From contig JANUWF010002022.1 of the NCBI GenBank assembly GCA_026120185.1, positions 186,001 to 250,000 of the forward strand: a stretch of 64,000 bases of DNA, written 5' to 3'. Shown here piece after piece: positions 48,901 to 60,394 of the stretch; positions within the stretch are counted from its first letter, which is position 1; each line of letters starts with the position of its first letter. The translations under genes were made by a program, and so were the position numbers. The notes under the pieces are model-generated. The model made no database searches. It saw only the letters and a list, made by a program, of their open reading frames with translations, and was not told the origin of the DNA. The stretch is from Voacanga thouarsii. Taxonomy: Eukaryota; Streptophyta; Magnoliopsida; Gentianales; Apocynaceae.

Positions 48901-49252
48901 TCTTGTGTGTGCAGCCACCCTTCCTCTTGTGTTTTTCTCTTCCTTCTCTCCTTTCTCTCTAAGTAAGTCTATTGGTTAGCTAACCCAAAATCAAGATAAA
49001 GTCATACTGCAGAAGACAAAGAGAGGAAGCTTGGAGAAGTTTGATGCATAGGAGTAGAAGATTGGTGGGAATACCGGTCGAACCGCAAATGCCTCCCTTT
49101 TCATCTCCAACACAAGATCCAGTGCAATCCGGCATCTTGTTGGTTAATCCGCGACCAATAAAGAAAAGTAAGTACTCTCTCCTAGATGTGGCTCAAAAAA
49201 TTGAAAATTTTTCACTACATTTTCTTGTATATTTTCCGCTTCAGAACCTTCA
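45994..49252 (+). mobile_element. 5' LTR of Copia-3, missing its first part and split by a G solo LTR
   Basis: The sequence matches the Copia-3 3' LTR from about 56136 onward, so roughly the first 695 bp are missing. The LTR text is 45994-46195 plus 48275-49252, with the G insertion between. It ends CCTTCA at 49252, as the 3' LTR does at 57301. The junction with Copia-2 shares GTGAAG with the missing LTR sequence, which points to joining at short homology. Confidence 0.8.
46196..48269 (-). mobile_element. Family G solo LTR inserted in the Copia-3 LTR
   Basis: The plus strand opens TGTTGTGTCCGGACTTGGG and closes GGCCCTATCA. The 5-bp duplication ATAGG is perfect (46191-46195 and 48270-48274), and the uninterrupted site is seen in the 3' LTR near 56330. 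Length is about 2.07 kb, longer than other G copies because of a larger island (47370-48090). That island includes the palindromes GGCTCGATTGAGCC (47551-47564) and GGCTCAATTGAGCC (47728-47741). The block AACTCATAGACAAG is at 47051-47064. No internal sequence or primer site is present. Confidence 0.9.
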
Positions 49253-51539
49253 ATTGGTATCCGAACCACGGTTGTCATCTAAGAGCATGTACTAGGGTTA
49301 AAAACTGAAAAAGATGGTTCTTTTACTATGAAAAATGAATCTTTTGTGATTTCATATGATCCCTCATGTATCAGTTTTTAGAGTTCATGTACACCTTGCG
49401 ATTAGTAGCATAGGATCTTGTATTCTAATGGTTTTCCTATTATTGTTTTGGTTTTGAGTAAATCCGATGTACGCCACCTGGTTAGAGGAATCGGTACTTG
49501 TACAGGCACAATTTTATGTCTAGTTTTACTTTTCTTTTAACTTGTAAATTTTGGAGACTGAATAACGTGATTGCTGGATTCATTGAAATGCGGTAAAATA
49601 GCTACAAAACATGATTTTTCCAGAAATTGGCGAACTACAGAACAGACCCGGTGCCGGGTAGGCCCAATAGACCTGGTGCTAGGTCCATTTTGCTCAGTCG
49701 GATGGAGAAACAGAGCAGACCCAGTGCCAGGTTGGCCCAATAGGCCTGACGCCAGGTCCACACTATCCATCCGAGAGTTCTTCAAAAAACAAAGCACACC
49801 CGGCACTAGGTGGGTCCAATGGACCTGGCGCCAAGTCCACTCTGTCCAACTGAAAGTTGGAGGAACAGAACAGACCTGGTGCTAGGTAGGCCAAACGGAC
49901 CAGGCGCCAAGTCCATTATGCTCGGAGGCAGATGCACGCAAATCTGTCCAAGAAAAGGGAGAGCACTGTTGAAGTTTTGTACCTCAATTTTTCCTTGATG
50001 TAATCATGTTTTGAAACCATTGTATGAGGTTAATTTTCTGCAATAATTTTAGTTATCTATTGATGAATAATTTGCATGAAAATGAGTAGTAAAGGATGGA
50101 ACTACCTTAGGATTAAAAAAGATCATTAATTTTTTAATTCATGATGTTTAATCCATTGTTTGGTCACTTAGGAAGAAATGAATAGTTTGAGCATGAAAAA
50201 GTTTACTTTTGTTATTATACTTATTTCATTTTTGTGATCAAATGCTCAAATTCTAGTGAGACGAAATTCTCACTAGATAAAACGGTTTTTTGATAAAACA
50301 TTTTAATCTAAAAAACTTTAAAATAAAAGAGTTCATGGTTTATTCTCTTAAGGGGTTCAATCCTTACAATAGAGAATAATGTTGAATTTGAGGTTATTTA
50401 ATAAAGTTTTATTTAGTTATTAACTTAGGATAGTAAAATAAATTCATAATTTATTCTCTTAAATGATTTAATCCTTGATATAAAGAATAATATTGAATTT
50501 TAGTTTTCTACTAAAGTTAATGAAACCATAAGATTGTAGAAAACGTTTTTGGACCTAAAACTCTATTTTCAATAAAAGATTAAGTTGGAGTGGGGCTCTC
50601 AGAGGTTCTGTCATCAACTCATCTGTCCAAGACTTCTTATTACACCTATTATAGCCCGATAACCTATGTGGGCTGGGGATCTGGCCTCGTCAAAAAAGAT
50701 CAGAGGTCTTTAAAACTTGGTACCAGCAAAACTCAACTAGGATAAATAAAACCTATTACAAATATTCTAATAACTGTGCAAATCTCAAAACCCAAAACTT
50801 CACATAAACATTCTGAACAGGAATAGAAACTATTTCCAAATACTGGAGACCACTTCACAATGAATGAAGACATGTGACAATTTTCCAGGCCCATTACCAC
50901 ATAAAGCATGACGCAAACATAGAGATATTCCTATTCTCTGTAGCATGGGATCAATGATAAGCAATTATTCAAGAGGCGCCATAAAAAAAGCTAAACATTT
51001 GGTAGGATCTTAAGTGACCACAACCCTTTAACTGTCTGAACTTTGCTTCTTCTATCCAACAACCCTATGGCTTCCATCACAACTCTCATTAGAGATAATG
51101 GATTTTCTCATGTCATTTTGAGCATGACCCCCTATAGGATGGATTTCCATAAGTATCTAGAACTAATGGAAGAGTAAAATTAAAAGCCTAAGGTATTTGC
51201 TGGGATCGACCAACTTACATTGGAGGTTTTTAGCACTATATTGCCCGTAGATGGTGTGAATCAATGGCTATCCTATTGGTGAAACTTTTTCTAGACCATT
51301 ACCTATTAAGGAAATTTTGATTCATGATGGTTATACACTTAACTTAGAATGCTATTAATCTTTCTACGAAGCTCTGTTAGTTTTTTTACGAGCCAAACTA
51401 TTTATATTATTGATAATAGTTTTAAGAGTTATCTATTATCAAAGATATAATATAAAGAAATGTGCATTTTTACAAACTAAATGAATTTTTTTTGCAATAT
51501 TTCAAAAATGTTTGGTTTCAATCCATTTTCAATCATTCT
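49253..51539 (+). mobile_element. Primer-binding site and leader of Copia-3
   Basis: TGGTATCCGAACCACGG (49255-49271) sits where a primer site is expected. Only the first seven bases match the initiator tRNA-Met site. The 2.3-kb leader contains the tandem GC-rich repeat (49636-49933) and otherwise AT-rich non-coding sequence. Several partial duplications around TTTATTCTCTTAA occur at about 50340-50470. Confidence 0.6.
49636..49933 (+). repeat. Four imperfect ~75-bp GC-rich tandem units in the Copia-3 leader
   Basis: Each unit has the pattern AACAGA-CAGACC-GGTGC-AGGT-GGCCCAATA-GACCTGG-GC-AGGTCCA, followed by a variable tail. Unit 1 has the dyad ACCCGGTGCCGGGT (49646-49659). Units start at about 49636, 49710, 49788 and 49865. 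Two further units of the same family lie at 55488-55622 in the 3' LTR. The array can be read through in several frames but encodes nothing recognisable. Confidence 0.85.
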
Positions 51540-52367
51540 CAAGGAGAATAAGTTTACAGGCCCAAATTATGTGGACTAGAAGAGGAACCTAAACATAGTA
51601 TTCACTGCTGAGAAGTACAAGTTTGTTCTTACAGATCCCTGTCATATGATTGGGGAAGAATCTACTGATCAAGAACGAGAGGCCAAGAAGGCATAGAAGA
51701 AAGCTGATGAGATGACATTATGCTATATGTTGGCTTCTATGTCTAGTGTGCTCCAATCTAAGCATGAACACATGGCCACTACGTATGATATAGATTTATC
51801 ATTGCATACTATGTTTGCTGACAAGAGCCGGCCCGCAAGGCAGGAAGCTCTTAGGGCAATCATGAGCACTAGGATGGCTGAGAGGGCATCGGTTCGAGAG
51901 CATCTGCTCAAGATAATTGCTTACTTTGAGGAGGCCGAGGTCCTAGGCGCAACAATAGATCTTGAGAGCCAAATAGACATGGTTCTTGAAACTCTGCCTA
52001 ATTCATATTCTTAGTTCAAGTTAAACTACACAATGAACAAGTTAGATATGAATCTCACGGAGCTTATGAAAGAGCTTCAGGTAGCATAAAAGATCATAAA
52101 GCCCATGTCAAAAGTTTTGGTCTCTCGTTCTGCTTCTTCTAGAATTAAGGCAAAACCTAAGAAATTCAAGAAGAGAAAGGTCCAGAACAATACAAGGGGC
52201 CAGCCTAAAGTATCTGGTCATACCAAGCCCAACAGGCAGCCCAAAGGCAAATGTTTCAAGTGAGGCAAGAAGGGGCATTAGAAGAAAGATTGTCCAAACT
52301 TCTTAGCTAAGTCTACTTCAGGTATTGCTCTATACCTAAAGTCGATTTTGATGGTTAAATCAATATC
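51540..52367 (+). pseudogene. Copia-3 gag, decayed
   Basis: No start codon is clear. Readable text begins near FTGPNYVD (about 51555) and includes LNIVFTAEKYKFVL, an open stretch 51712-52014 with REHLLKIIAYF and DMVLETLPNSYS, then a basic tail. The zinc knuckle region reads CFK-stop-GKKGH-stop-KKDC, with its second cysteine and a tryptophan replaced by stops. This is a different copia lineage from Copia-1, -2 and -4, judged by these residues. Confidence 0.8.
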
Positions 52368-55300
52368 TTCCTAGATAGTTGATTCTGGAGTCACTGACCA
52401 TGTCTGTAACTCCTTACAGGGGTTCAAAAGGACCAGAAGACTCAATAAAAGAGAGCATGGACTTCAAGTAGGGAATGGAGCAAGAATATAGGCTGAAGTA
52501 GTGAGAGATCTTGAGCTTATTTTTTATTGTAATAGGAAGTTAATTTTAAAAAATATTTTACATGTTTCTTGTTTTAAACAGAATTTGATTTCAGTTTCTA
52601 AATTGATGAATCAAAGAGATTTTGTTTCTTTCCATTCTGGTGTTTCCATCAGTAGAGATGGAAATTTAATTTGTATTGGAAACATGTATGAAAATCTTTT
52701 TATACACATCCTATTAGACATCAAATAAATAATATTCAAACTGAACTTGATAATAAAAATAGAATGGCCATATCAAATGACTCATATTTGTCGCATCTAA
52801 GATTGGAACATATAAATCCCAATCGAATTCAAAGGCTAATCCATGATGGGCCTTTAGGTTCATTGAGATTGGAAGAATAACCTCAATATGAATCTTACCT
52901 TAAAGATAAAATGACCAAAAGGTCATTTGCCAAACGGCCAGATAAAGCCACGAAAATACTAGCACTAGTTCATACGGATGTTTTTAGTTTGATGACTATA
53001 CCAGCTAGGGGAGGCTACGAGTATTTATCACTTTCACAGATGATCACACTCGTTTAGTATATTTATTTGATGAGGTACAAGTCTGACTCTTTTGATAAAT
53101 TCAAAGAATTTAAGGCTGAAGTGGAGTCAAACAGATAAAATAATTAAAACTTTGAGATCGGATCGTGGTGGAGAGTACTTCCTCGGTGAGTTTAAGGATT
53201 ACTTAGTACATCACAGCATAGTATCTCAATTAACTACGCCTGGGACTCCCCAGTAGAACAGAGTAGCTGAGAGAAGAAATAGAACTTTGATAGAAATGGT
53301 CAGAAGCATTTTGAGTCATGCGTCTCTTCCTCTTTTTTTGTTTGGATATGCCTTAGAAATAGCGATATATATTTTGAACTTGGTGCCTTCCAAATTAGTA
53401 CCTAGGACACCCTATAAGATGTGGACGGGACGAAAGCCCAATGTGAATCATCTCAAGATATAGGGTTATCCAACTTATGTGCTGACAAAAGGAAGTAAGT
53501 TAGAACCAAGATCAGAGTTATTCTACTTCGTTGAGTATCCAAAAGGAACGAGAGGTAGATATTTCTATCATCCTCAAGAGTATAAGATACTTATTAGTAC
53601 TAATGCTTGATACTTATGGGATGAATAAGTTACATCCACCACGGGTTCAAGTAAAATAGAGTTAGAAGAGAAGTTGGTTACTAATGCAACTTCATGTACT
53701 TCTAACACCCCGATCAAGGAACTAAGAGAAACATTACCGGATGTTCCTATACAAACTGAGCCTCATCGTAGTGGGAGGATCACAAGAGTTCCAGAAATAT
53801 GAACCGGATAGATCGATGATCTAATCTTTGATCATCGGGAATAAGATCCTACTAGACACGAGGAGGCCATTGTTAATGCTGATGCAGATAAATGGCAGCT
53901 AGCCATGAATGCCGAGATTGGGTCCATATATCTCAACTAGGTCTGAGATCTTGTCACTGCACTTGATGGGATAAAACTAATTGGGTGTAAGTGGGTATAC
54001 AAGAGGAAGAGAGGTATGGATGGAAAGGTTGAAACCCATAAAACAATGTTGATTACTAAAGGTTATACTCAGAAATAAGGGATCGATTATGAAGAAATCT
54101 TTTCACCAGTAGACATGCTTAAGTCTATCCAAATTCTCTTAGCCATCACATGTCATTACAACTATGAGATATGGTACATGGATGTCAAGCCAGCCTTCTT
54201 AAATGGCTATATTAGCGAAGACATCTATATGTCCCAGCTAGAAGGTTTTGTTGCTAAAGGGTAAGAACAAATAGTCTGTAAGCTTAAGAAGTCCTCTATG
54301 GACTTAAGCAAGTATCGCAAGTATGGAATATACGTTTTAATGAAACTGTGAAAGTTTATGGTTTTATTCAAAACATGGATGAACCATGTGTGTATAGGAA
54401 ATTAGACAATGGCAAAGTAATTTTCTTGGTACTTTATATAGATGACATTTTACTCATTGGAAATGATGTAAGGGCATTGTCATCCATTAAGGTTTGGCTA
54501 TCTAGTCAATTTAGCATAAAAGAAATAGGAGAAGCCAGCTACATTTTAGGTATTAAGCTTTTTAGAGATAAGAAGTAAAGAATGTTAGGCTTATCCCAGT
54601 ATACTTATATTGACAAGATGTTAGTTAAGTATAGCATAGATTAATGTAAAAGGGCTATTATACCCTTTAGACATGGATTATCCTTATCTTCCAAGCAGTG
54701 TCCTTAGACACTGGAAGACAAGCAGAAAATGAGCAGATCCCTTATGCTTCTACTGTAGAAAGTCTCATGTATGCTATACTTTATACTAGACCAGATATCT
54801 GCTTTGCAGTAGACATGGTTAGTAGATATCAGTCAAATCTAAGGGAAGCTCACTGACAAGCCATCAAACATCTATTCAAATATCTTAAGGAAATAAGAGT
54901 TTATATGCTTATATATCGTGCTGATGATTTGGTTCCAACCGGTTGCACAGACTCAGACTTCTAGGGGGGTAAAGATGAAAGAAAATCTACTGGTGGATAT
55001 GTCTTAACTTTATCTAGAGGAACTATTTCATGGAGAAGTATCAAGCAATCCTACATTGCTGATTCTACCATGGAAGCAGAGTACGTTACTGCTTCAGAAG
55101 CTTCTAAAAAAGCTGTGTTGCTCCGAAAGTTCCTCACAGAACTTGGAGTAGTACCGCACATGGACAGGCTTGTCACGATTTATTGTAACAACACTGGAGC
55201 GGTGTCATAATGTAAGGAATCTCGAAACCATAGGAAGGGCAAGCACATAAAGAGAAAACATCACCTCATCCAAGAGTTCATCAAGAAATGGGAGATTGTG

Positions 55301-55417
55301 ATTGATCAGATTTCCTCTATCAACAATCTGACTAATCCCTTCACCAAGCCTTTGACAAAAAAGGTTTTTCGCAGACACTTAGATGTCATAGGAGTAGGCA
55401 CTTATAGACTTTCTTAG
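52368..55417 (+). pseudogene. Copia-3 pol, decayed
   Basis: Protease is IVDSGVTDHVCN. Integrase has HLRLEH, HTDVFSL, LRSDRGGEY and RVAERRNRTLIEM. Reverse transcriptase has GCKWVYKRKR, MDVKPAFLNG and an intact YIDDILLIGND (about 54439-54471). RNase H has CTDSDF, STMEAEYVTASEA and IYCNNTGAV. At least 15 stops and several frameshifts break it (for example near 52735, 53030, 53130 and 54290). The end, GTYRLS-stop, lies 25 bp before the 3' LTR, with the polypurine tract AAATGGGAG in between. It is not functional. Confidence 0.9.
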
Positions 55418-55440
55418 TCTTTGTAGTGCAAATGGGAGTT

Positions 55441-57301
55441 TGTTGGAAAATATGTCCCAAAGACTATGTATTCTGTGTAAATATATTGCAGATAGACTAG
55501 GTGCCAGGTGGGTTCAATGGACCCAGCGCTAGGTCCACTCTGCCCAGCCGAAGTTCTTGGAAAAACAGAGCAGACACAACACCAGGAGGGTCCAATGGAC
55601 CTGGTGCTAGGTTCACTAAATTCATTCAGTTTGATTTATTTCTTATATTATTGCACATTTAAGGTCCAAATGTGACAATCTATGTATTGGGTCATTCTTC
55701 ACAGTAAGGTATAGACCATGGGTACTTATATATAAGTAAAATTGAGTTCTTAGTCGTTTGATGGAATTAGCATTTCATCAAGATAAGACTATTATGTCAC
55801 AAGTTCCAATGAAGAATGGTTTACCTTAAATCAGTGAGTAGTTCACTCACATCATTGGCATAAGTATAATATGTATACGTAGAACTAGATCTGTAGCAGT
55901 GGTCTTTCTTAAAGTACTATAATTATAGAGACCGGACTATTACTGTATAGTGTGGACGGATACCTTTATACACTTAAGTATGAGTTAGTGGTCTGGCGAA
56001 GCTAATGTCTTGTACTTGATGTATATTGGATGAGATTTCTTTTGTGAGATCAATAACCTTGTACGTTGGGTGTATTACTCTAGTTAGTTAAAACGAACTC
56101 ATGCAATAGAGTTTCTATACTTCACTTTGTGAAGTTAAATCACGCCCTTGTGATTGTCTAGGATAATTTAATAATCCAGAGACCTGAAAACATGACTCTA
56201 GAATGTGTGCTTTTGGATAACTTTCAATTATAAGTAAGTACATTCGAGTGAGTCATAGATTATCAGACTAGAGATCTAAGGATGCTAGATGTCTTTGAGA
56301 TGGATGTTAGTACATTTATCCTATCTCATTGATGGGTGTTACATATAGGGGTATTTCCGTTATTTCATTTATAAGTTGGAAACATTGTTGTAACAATATT
56401 ATTCTTGGGATCAATATTTTCATATGGTGATAAATGGGAATATTTAAAATGGTAAAATGCTGCTATTTGATAGCAAGGGCATTTTAGTAGCCATGAATAA
56501 TGTGTCTCTTGATCTCCGGAGTAGCTCAAGTTATCTTGGTGTTGTCTAGACATAATTTGGCCTTAATGAATAATTATCTAGAAGAGAAATAAAATTTATT
56601 TTAAGAGTCCAATTAAAATTAATTAATGAGTCTTGAATTTTTCATAAGGCCTAGAAAAGATAATTAATTAATTAAGAGAATTGGGTTGGAATAAATTAAT
56701 CCATTGGGCTTATATATGCTGCTATATATTAAGAGTCCAATTGGTATTAATTAATTAATCTTGGGTATTTAATAAAGCCCAAAAAATATAATTAATTAAT
56801 AAAGAGGATTGGGCCAATCTTGGATTAGTTTTTGAGCTTAACACCAAGCCCACTAGGGCTTTATTAAGCCCTAGGGTGGTTGAAATATATAGCTAAGAAG
56901 AGGTAGGGTTTTGTAAGAAGCTCTCTCCCTCTTGTGTGTGCAGTCACCCTTCCTCTTGTGTTTTTCTCTTCCTTCTCTCCTTTCTCTCTAGGTGAGTCTC
57001 TTTATTATCCAAAGGAGCTTTCACCAATCTAACCCAAAATCAAGGTAGAGTCATACTCTGAAAGATAAAGAGAGGAAGCTTGGAGAAGTTTGATGCGTAA
57101 GAATAGAAGATTGGTAAGAATACCAGTCGAACCGCAAGTGCCTCCCTCTTTATATCCAACGCAAGATCCAGTGCAACCCGACATCTTGTTGGTTAATCCA
57201 TGACCAATAAAGAAAAGTAAGTACTCTCTCCTAAATGTAGCTCGAAAAACTAAAATTTTTTCACTGCGTTTTATTTGATGTTTTCCACTTTAGATCCTTC
57301 A
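55441..57301 (+). mobile_element. 3' LTR of Copia-3
   Basis: It begins TGTTGGAAAATATGTCCC directly after GCAAATGGGAGTT and ends CCTTCA, as the 5' LTR does. Length is about 1.86 kb. The part from 56136 onward is matched by the interrupted 5' LTR. Near its start it holds two units of the GC-rich repeat also seen in the leader. Target duplication cannot be tested because the 5' LTR lost its left end. Confidence 0.85.
55488..55622 (+). repeat. Two GC-rich repeat units in the Copia-3 3' LTR
   Basis: The units share GGTGCCAGGTGGGTTCAATG, AGGTCCACTCTG and AACAGAGCAGAC with the leader array at 49636-49933. They lie about 50 bp inside the LTR start. The matching part of the 5' LTR is lost, so it is unknown whether both LTRs carried them. 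Confidence 0.8.
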
Positions 57302-57467
57302 ACCATTAGGATGATGATAAGGAGGATAGTATCCCCAATGGTGCAGTGTTATCTGAGGATGATGAGGAGGCATTTGGTGGGGATCTTCCAGGAGTAGTAG
57401 AGGAAGAAATGTCAAGATTGGAGGCTGCTGAGACAGGAATGGATCAAGAAGTATTCGAGGTAGTTAT
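57302..57467 (+). other. Unassigned 166-bp interval with an acidic open frame
   Basis: Between the end of Copia-3 and the start of Copia-4 a frame stays open for about 52 codons, from 57311 to the LTR. It is rich in Asp and Glu: DDDKEDS, SEDDEEAFGGD, EEEMSRLEAAE, MDQEVFEVV. Composition is less AT-rich than its surroundings. It could be a slice of a host exon or of another element's gag. No family is recognised and neither end of a gene is visible. Confidence 0.4.
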
Positions 57468-58920
57468 TGTTGGGAATATGCCCTAGAGTCAATTTGTACT
57501 TATACAATTGTCATTATGTTTTATATAATAATATGAGGCTTTCCTTTCCATGAATAATAAGTTTTGTTTTGTTGGTCATCAAGTACGTGACTTGATAGTA
57601 AAACCCTACAATGAATACAATGACTATTCTAAAAGCTGTCCTCGATCGATTATTATTATTGGAATAATAATAAATTAAGATTAGTATGTTTGTGACTTGA
57701 TGGCTATGTTTTACTGGCCATGGATATTTGTGATATCGAGTCAAGACATAAATAAATGTTAAAGAACATTGTATTGGACATGACCTACTGTGAGAGTACT
57801 TCATGGAATATGTCATAAGTACTTTCTAGCCATAATAATATTGAAAGTCCTTCGACCTAAATTCATCATAGTTTCTTACTTGATAAATTCTATATTTTGA
57901 CATTGTCTAAAGTTGTCTTTAACTAGATAATAAATTAGACTACTGTTGGATATAGAATAAATCAAGGAGAGGAATATGATTGATTGTGAATGAATTTGTC
58001 CCTCTCAGTTATGGGAGAGATATCCATGGGCCCCTTGATAAGTTAGACTGTTAAAAATGCATGGCCGTGCTCAAATATATCAATCTAAGATATTGATATC
58101 ATTTGTTTGAACAGTCTACTATGAAATCAAGAAATAATTGATTAAGCTTAATAAGGATGACATGCTCCATGCCTTATGCTTAATCTGGATATCGTGTGAC
58201 AAAATGACTAAATATAAAATTATGGTTTGGTTCAAAGAGATCACCGATCTTCATTTAACCTGGATAGTTATAATGTTTTGCTAGAAACCGCTTATAACTT
58301 GTGGGCCATTTAAATATGATTTAGGCACATTGCCGGTGTTAAATGAACCTATAGGGTCACACAATAAGCGAACTTGTTAGGTTATTTTTACGGTGACCAG
58401 GTTCGATGAATCCGGATGATATCCAGATTATAAGAATACGACTCGATAAAATAATTAGTTAAATTACCGAGATAATGGCGAGAATCTTATCATATCGGTT
58501 TTAATTTAATTTGAATTTAAATTAGAATATGATAAGATATTATTAGGGTTGGACTCTAAGAGGTTCGAGGGTTTTTAAGAAAACCCTAGCCGTCTTTTCA
58601 ATAGTCCAATTTTTCGGTTGAGAACATTCGTGCCATTCTCTACCGAGAAGGAAAAAAAACCTCTCAAACCCTAGGCGCTAGCACTCCCGGAGTATCGAGT
58701 GAGTTCGCGGTGTGTATCCAGATAGAGGACGTTCGTATCTCTGCAGCGTCCGGTGATTGTTCGGGTTGAACGTACAACGACGCAACCGAGAATCGAAGGA
58801 TTTCGATTACTGACAACCGAGAGGTAATTCTTAAAGCTTAGATCTTCTTAATCGTTTACTTGGGTCCTCGGGAGGGATTCGTAGATGTTTTCCGCGTTTA
58901 GGAGTCCACGAATCCTAACG
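57468..58920 (+). mobile_element. 5' LTR of Copia-4
   Basis: It starts TGTTGGGAATATGCCC and runs to about 58920, just before the primer site. It aligns throughout with the Copia-2 5' LTR and retains more CG dinucleotides than that copy, which suggests it is younger. The 3' LTR lies beyond the window. Confidence 0.8.
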
Positions 58921-60394
58921 AGTGGTATCGAGCAACTTGCTAAACGATTAGGTTGATTCATACTGTATTAATCGTATTGTTGAATACATGTATAATATGT
59001 ATATATGAATTTAACGGGTATGTATCGAGCATGTTCGCATGATTATAATTTTAGAATACTTAGCATGCGGATCGCTTGAATTAGGTTTAATGTGTGCATC
59101 TTAGTCACTGATCGGACAGATTAGTTGCGGATTGTCACGTAAATTGGTGCTGTTTTAATATGATATGGTATCGTAAGCATGCTATCCGTCGTTCTATATT
59201 TGCGAATTGCTTTTATTAATCGGACATGATAATATGTTATCTGTATAAATATGATTAAAAGAACGCATATTGTCTGTAATATGAATTTTCACGGCGATGG
59301 TTATTAAGGGGTTCGAACGTTAATTTGATTAATTTTCGGAAATCGGAAGGCAAAATCTCATTCAATGAGAGTAAGAAAAATCGTTTTTCCTTCCGGGGGC
59401 GCTGCCCCCTTGATCCCCGCCCGCTGACCGGCCAGCGGGACCTCCGCCAGGGGTGCTGCCCCTTGGACCCCGCAGGGGCGCTGCCCCTTGACCCCGCCAG
59501 GGGCGTTGCCCCTTGGAACCCCAACTAACTGTTCGTTGTGTATTATTCGTCAATGTTTTTTATTGTAGTTGTGGATTATTTTGAATAGTGCATAGCATGG
59601 CCCGTTTCATCCCAATGTGATTGGCTGGTTACATTATGGTTGTTTTAAGTTGTAATTTTTTAAATACAGCATGCGTGTCGTTATCAATTGTTGTAAAATT
59701 GTACTGCTTTCCTAGAATAGGAATTATTTTAATTTTACTATCCAATGTAAAAGAAGACGGCAGCCGACATTTACAACCAAGGAGGAGTATGCTCAAGGCA
59801 TTAGAGAATGCTTAAGGAGTTCATATACCTAGATTGACCACCTTGATCTTCACTTTGCTCGTGATGATCAACATAGGTTATGGGCCATGCTATGTCACTT
59901 TTATTTATGTCTTGCATGCATATTTGATATGTTTATTTTCTGCTTACTACAATCCAATCAAATTTTTTTTAAGGAAAAAAAAATTTTAAGTGTTAAATGC
60001 CTTCCAAAATCAAACACTTGTTATTACTTGGATCATCATATGGTCATTCCTACCAAAGTAGGATGCTTTTGATTATCTGAGTGAGATAAGATGGAAAATA
60101 GTTTTCCATATGTTTGATATGATTTGACTTAACTGGGCTATCAAAATGGTTTTAGGCCTAGGGCATTTTATGAGATATTTTTAGCCAGGACATTTGATGT
60201 CTATCTCATTTAAAATTAGAATTTTATTTAATTATAAGATTAAAGCCAAAGCTTACTTATGATTAAAACAAAATATTTTTTCCCACTGCGAAACATCAAA
60301 ATGTTGAAGTTTCAAAAAGTTTAAATGCTTTTAGTGGGAGTTTTTCGTTAGAGTCTCAAAAATTAATTACTTTGCATATTTTTGTATGTAGATA
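58921..60394 (+). mobile_element. Primer-binding site and leader of Copia-4
   Basis: TGGTATCGAGC (58923-58933) stands where Copia-2 has TGGTATCAGAGC. One base is missing at the CAG, which is suspicious for a site that must pair with a tRNA. The leader contains the hairpin CTCATTCAATGAG (59357-59369), an A/T stem GAAAAA/TTTTTC after it and an expanded GC hairpin array (59396-59521). The rest aligns with the Copia-2 leader. Confidence 0.75.
59396..59521 (+). repeat. GC-rich hairpin array in the Copia-4 leader
   Basis: Four units around GGGGCGCTGCCCC or close variants (GGGTGCTGCCCC, GGGCGTTGCCCC) are linked by CTTGGACCCCGC-like spacers. A further 7-bp stem CCCGCTG/CAGCGGG lies at 59420-59439. 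Copia-2 has a single unit at the same place, so the number changed within the family. Confidence 0.9.

Noticed and set aside
49537..49998. Open frames on both strands over the GC-rich repeat of Copia-3
   Set aside because: The openness on both strands follows from the repeated GC-rich units. The translated repeats are low-complexity and match no family.
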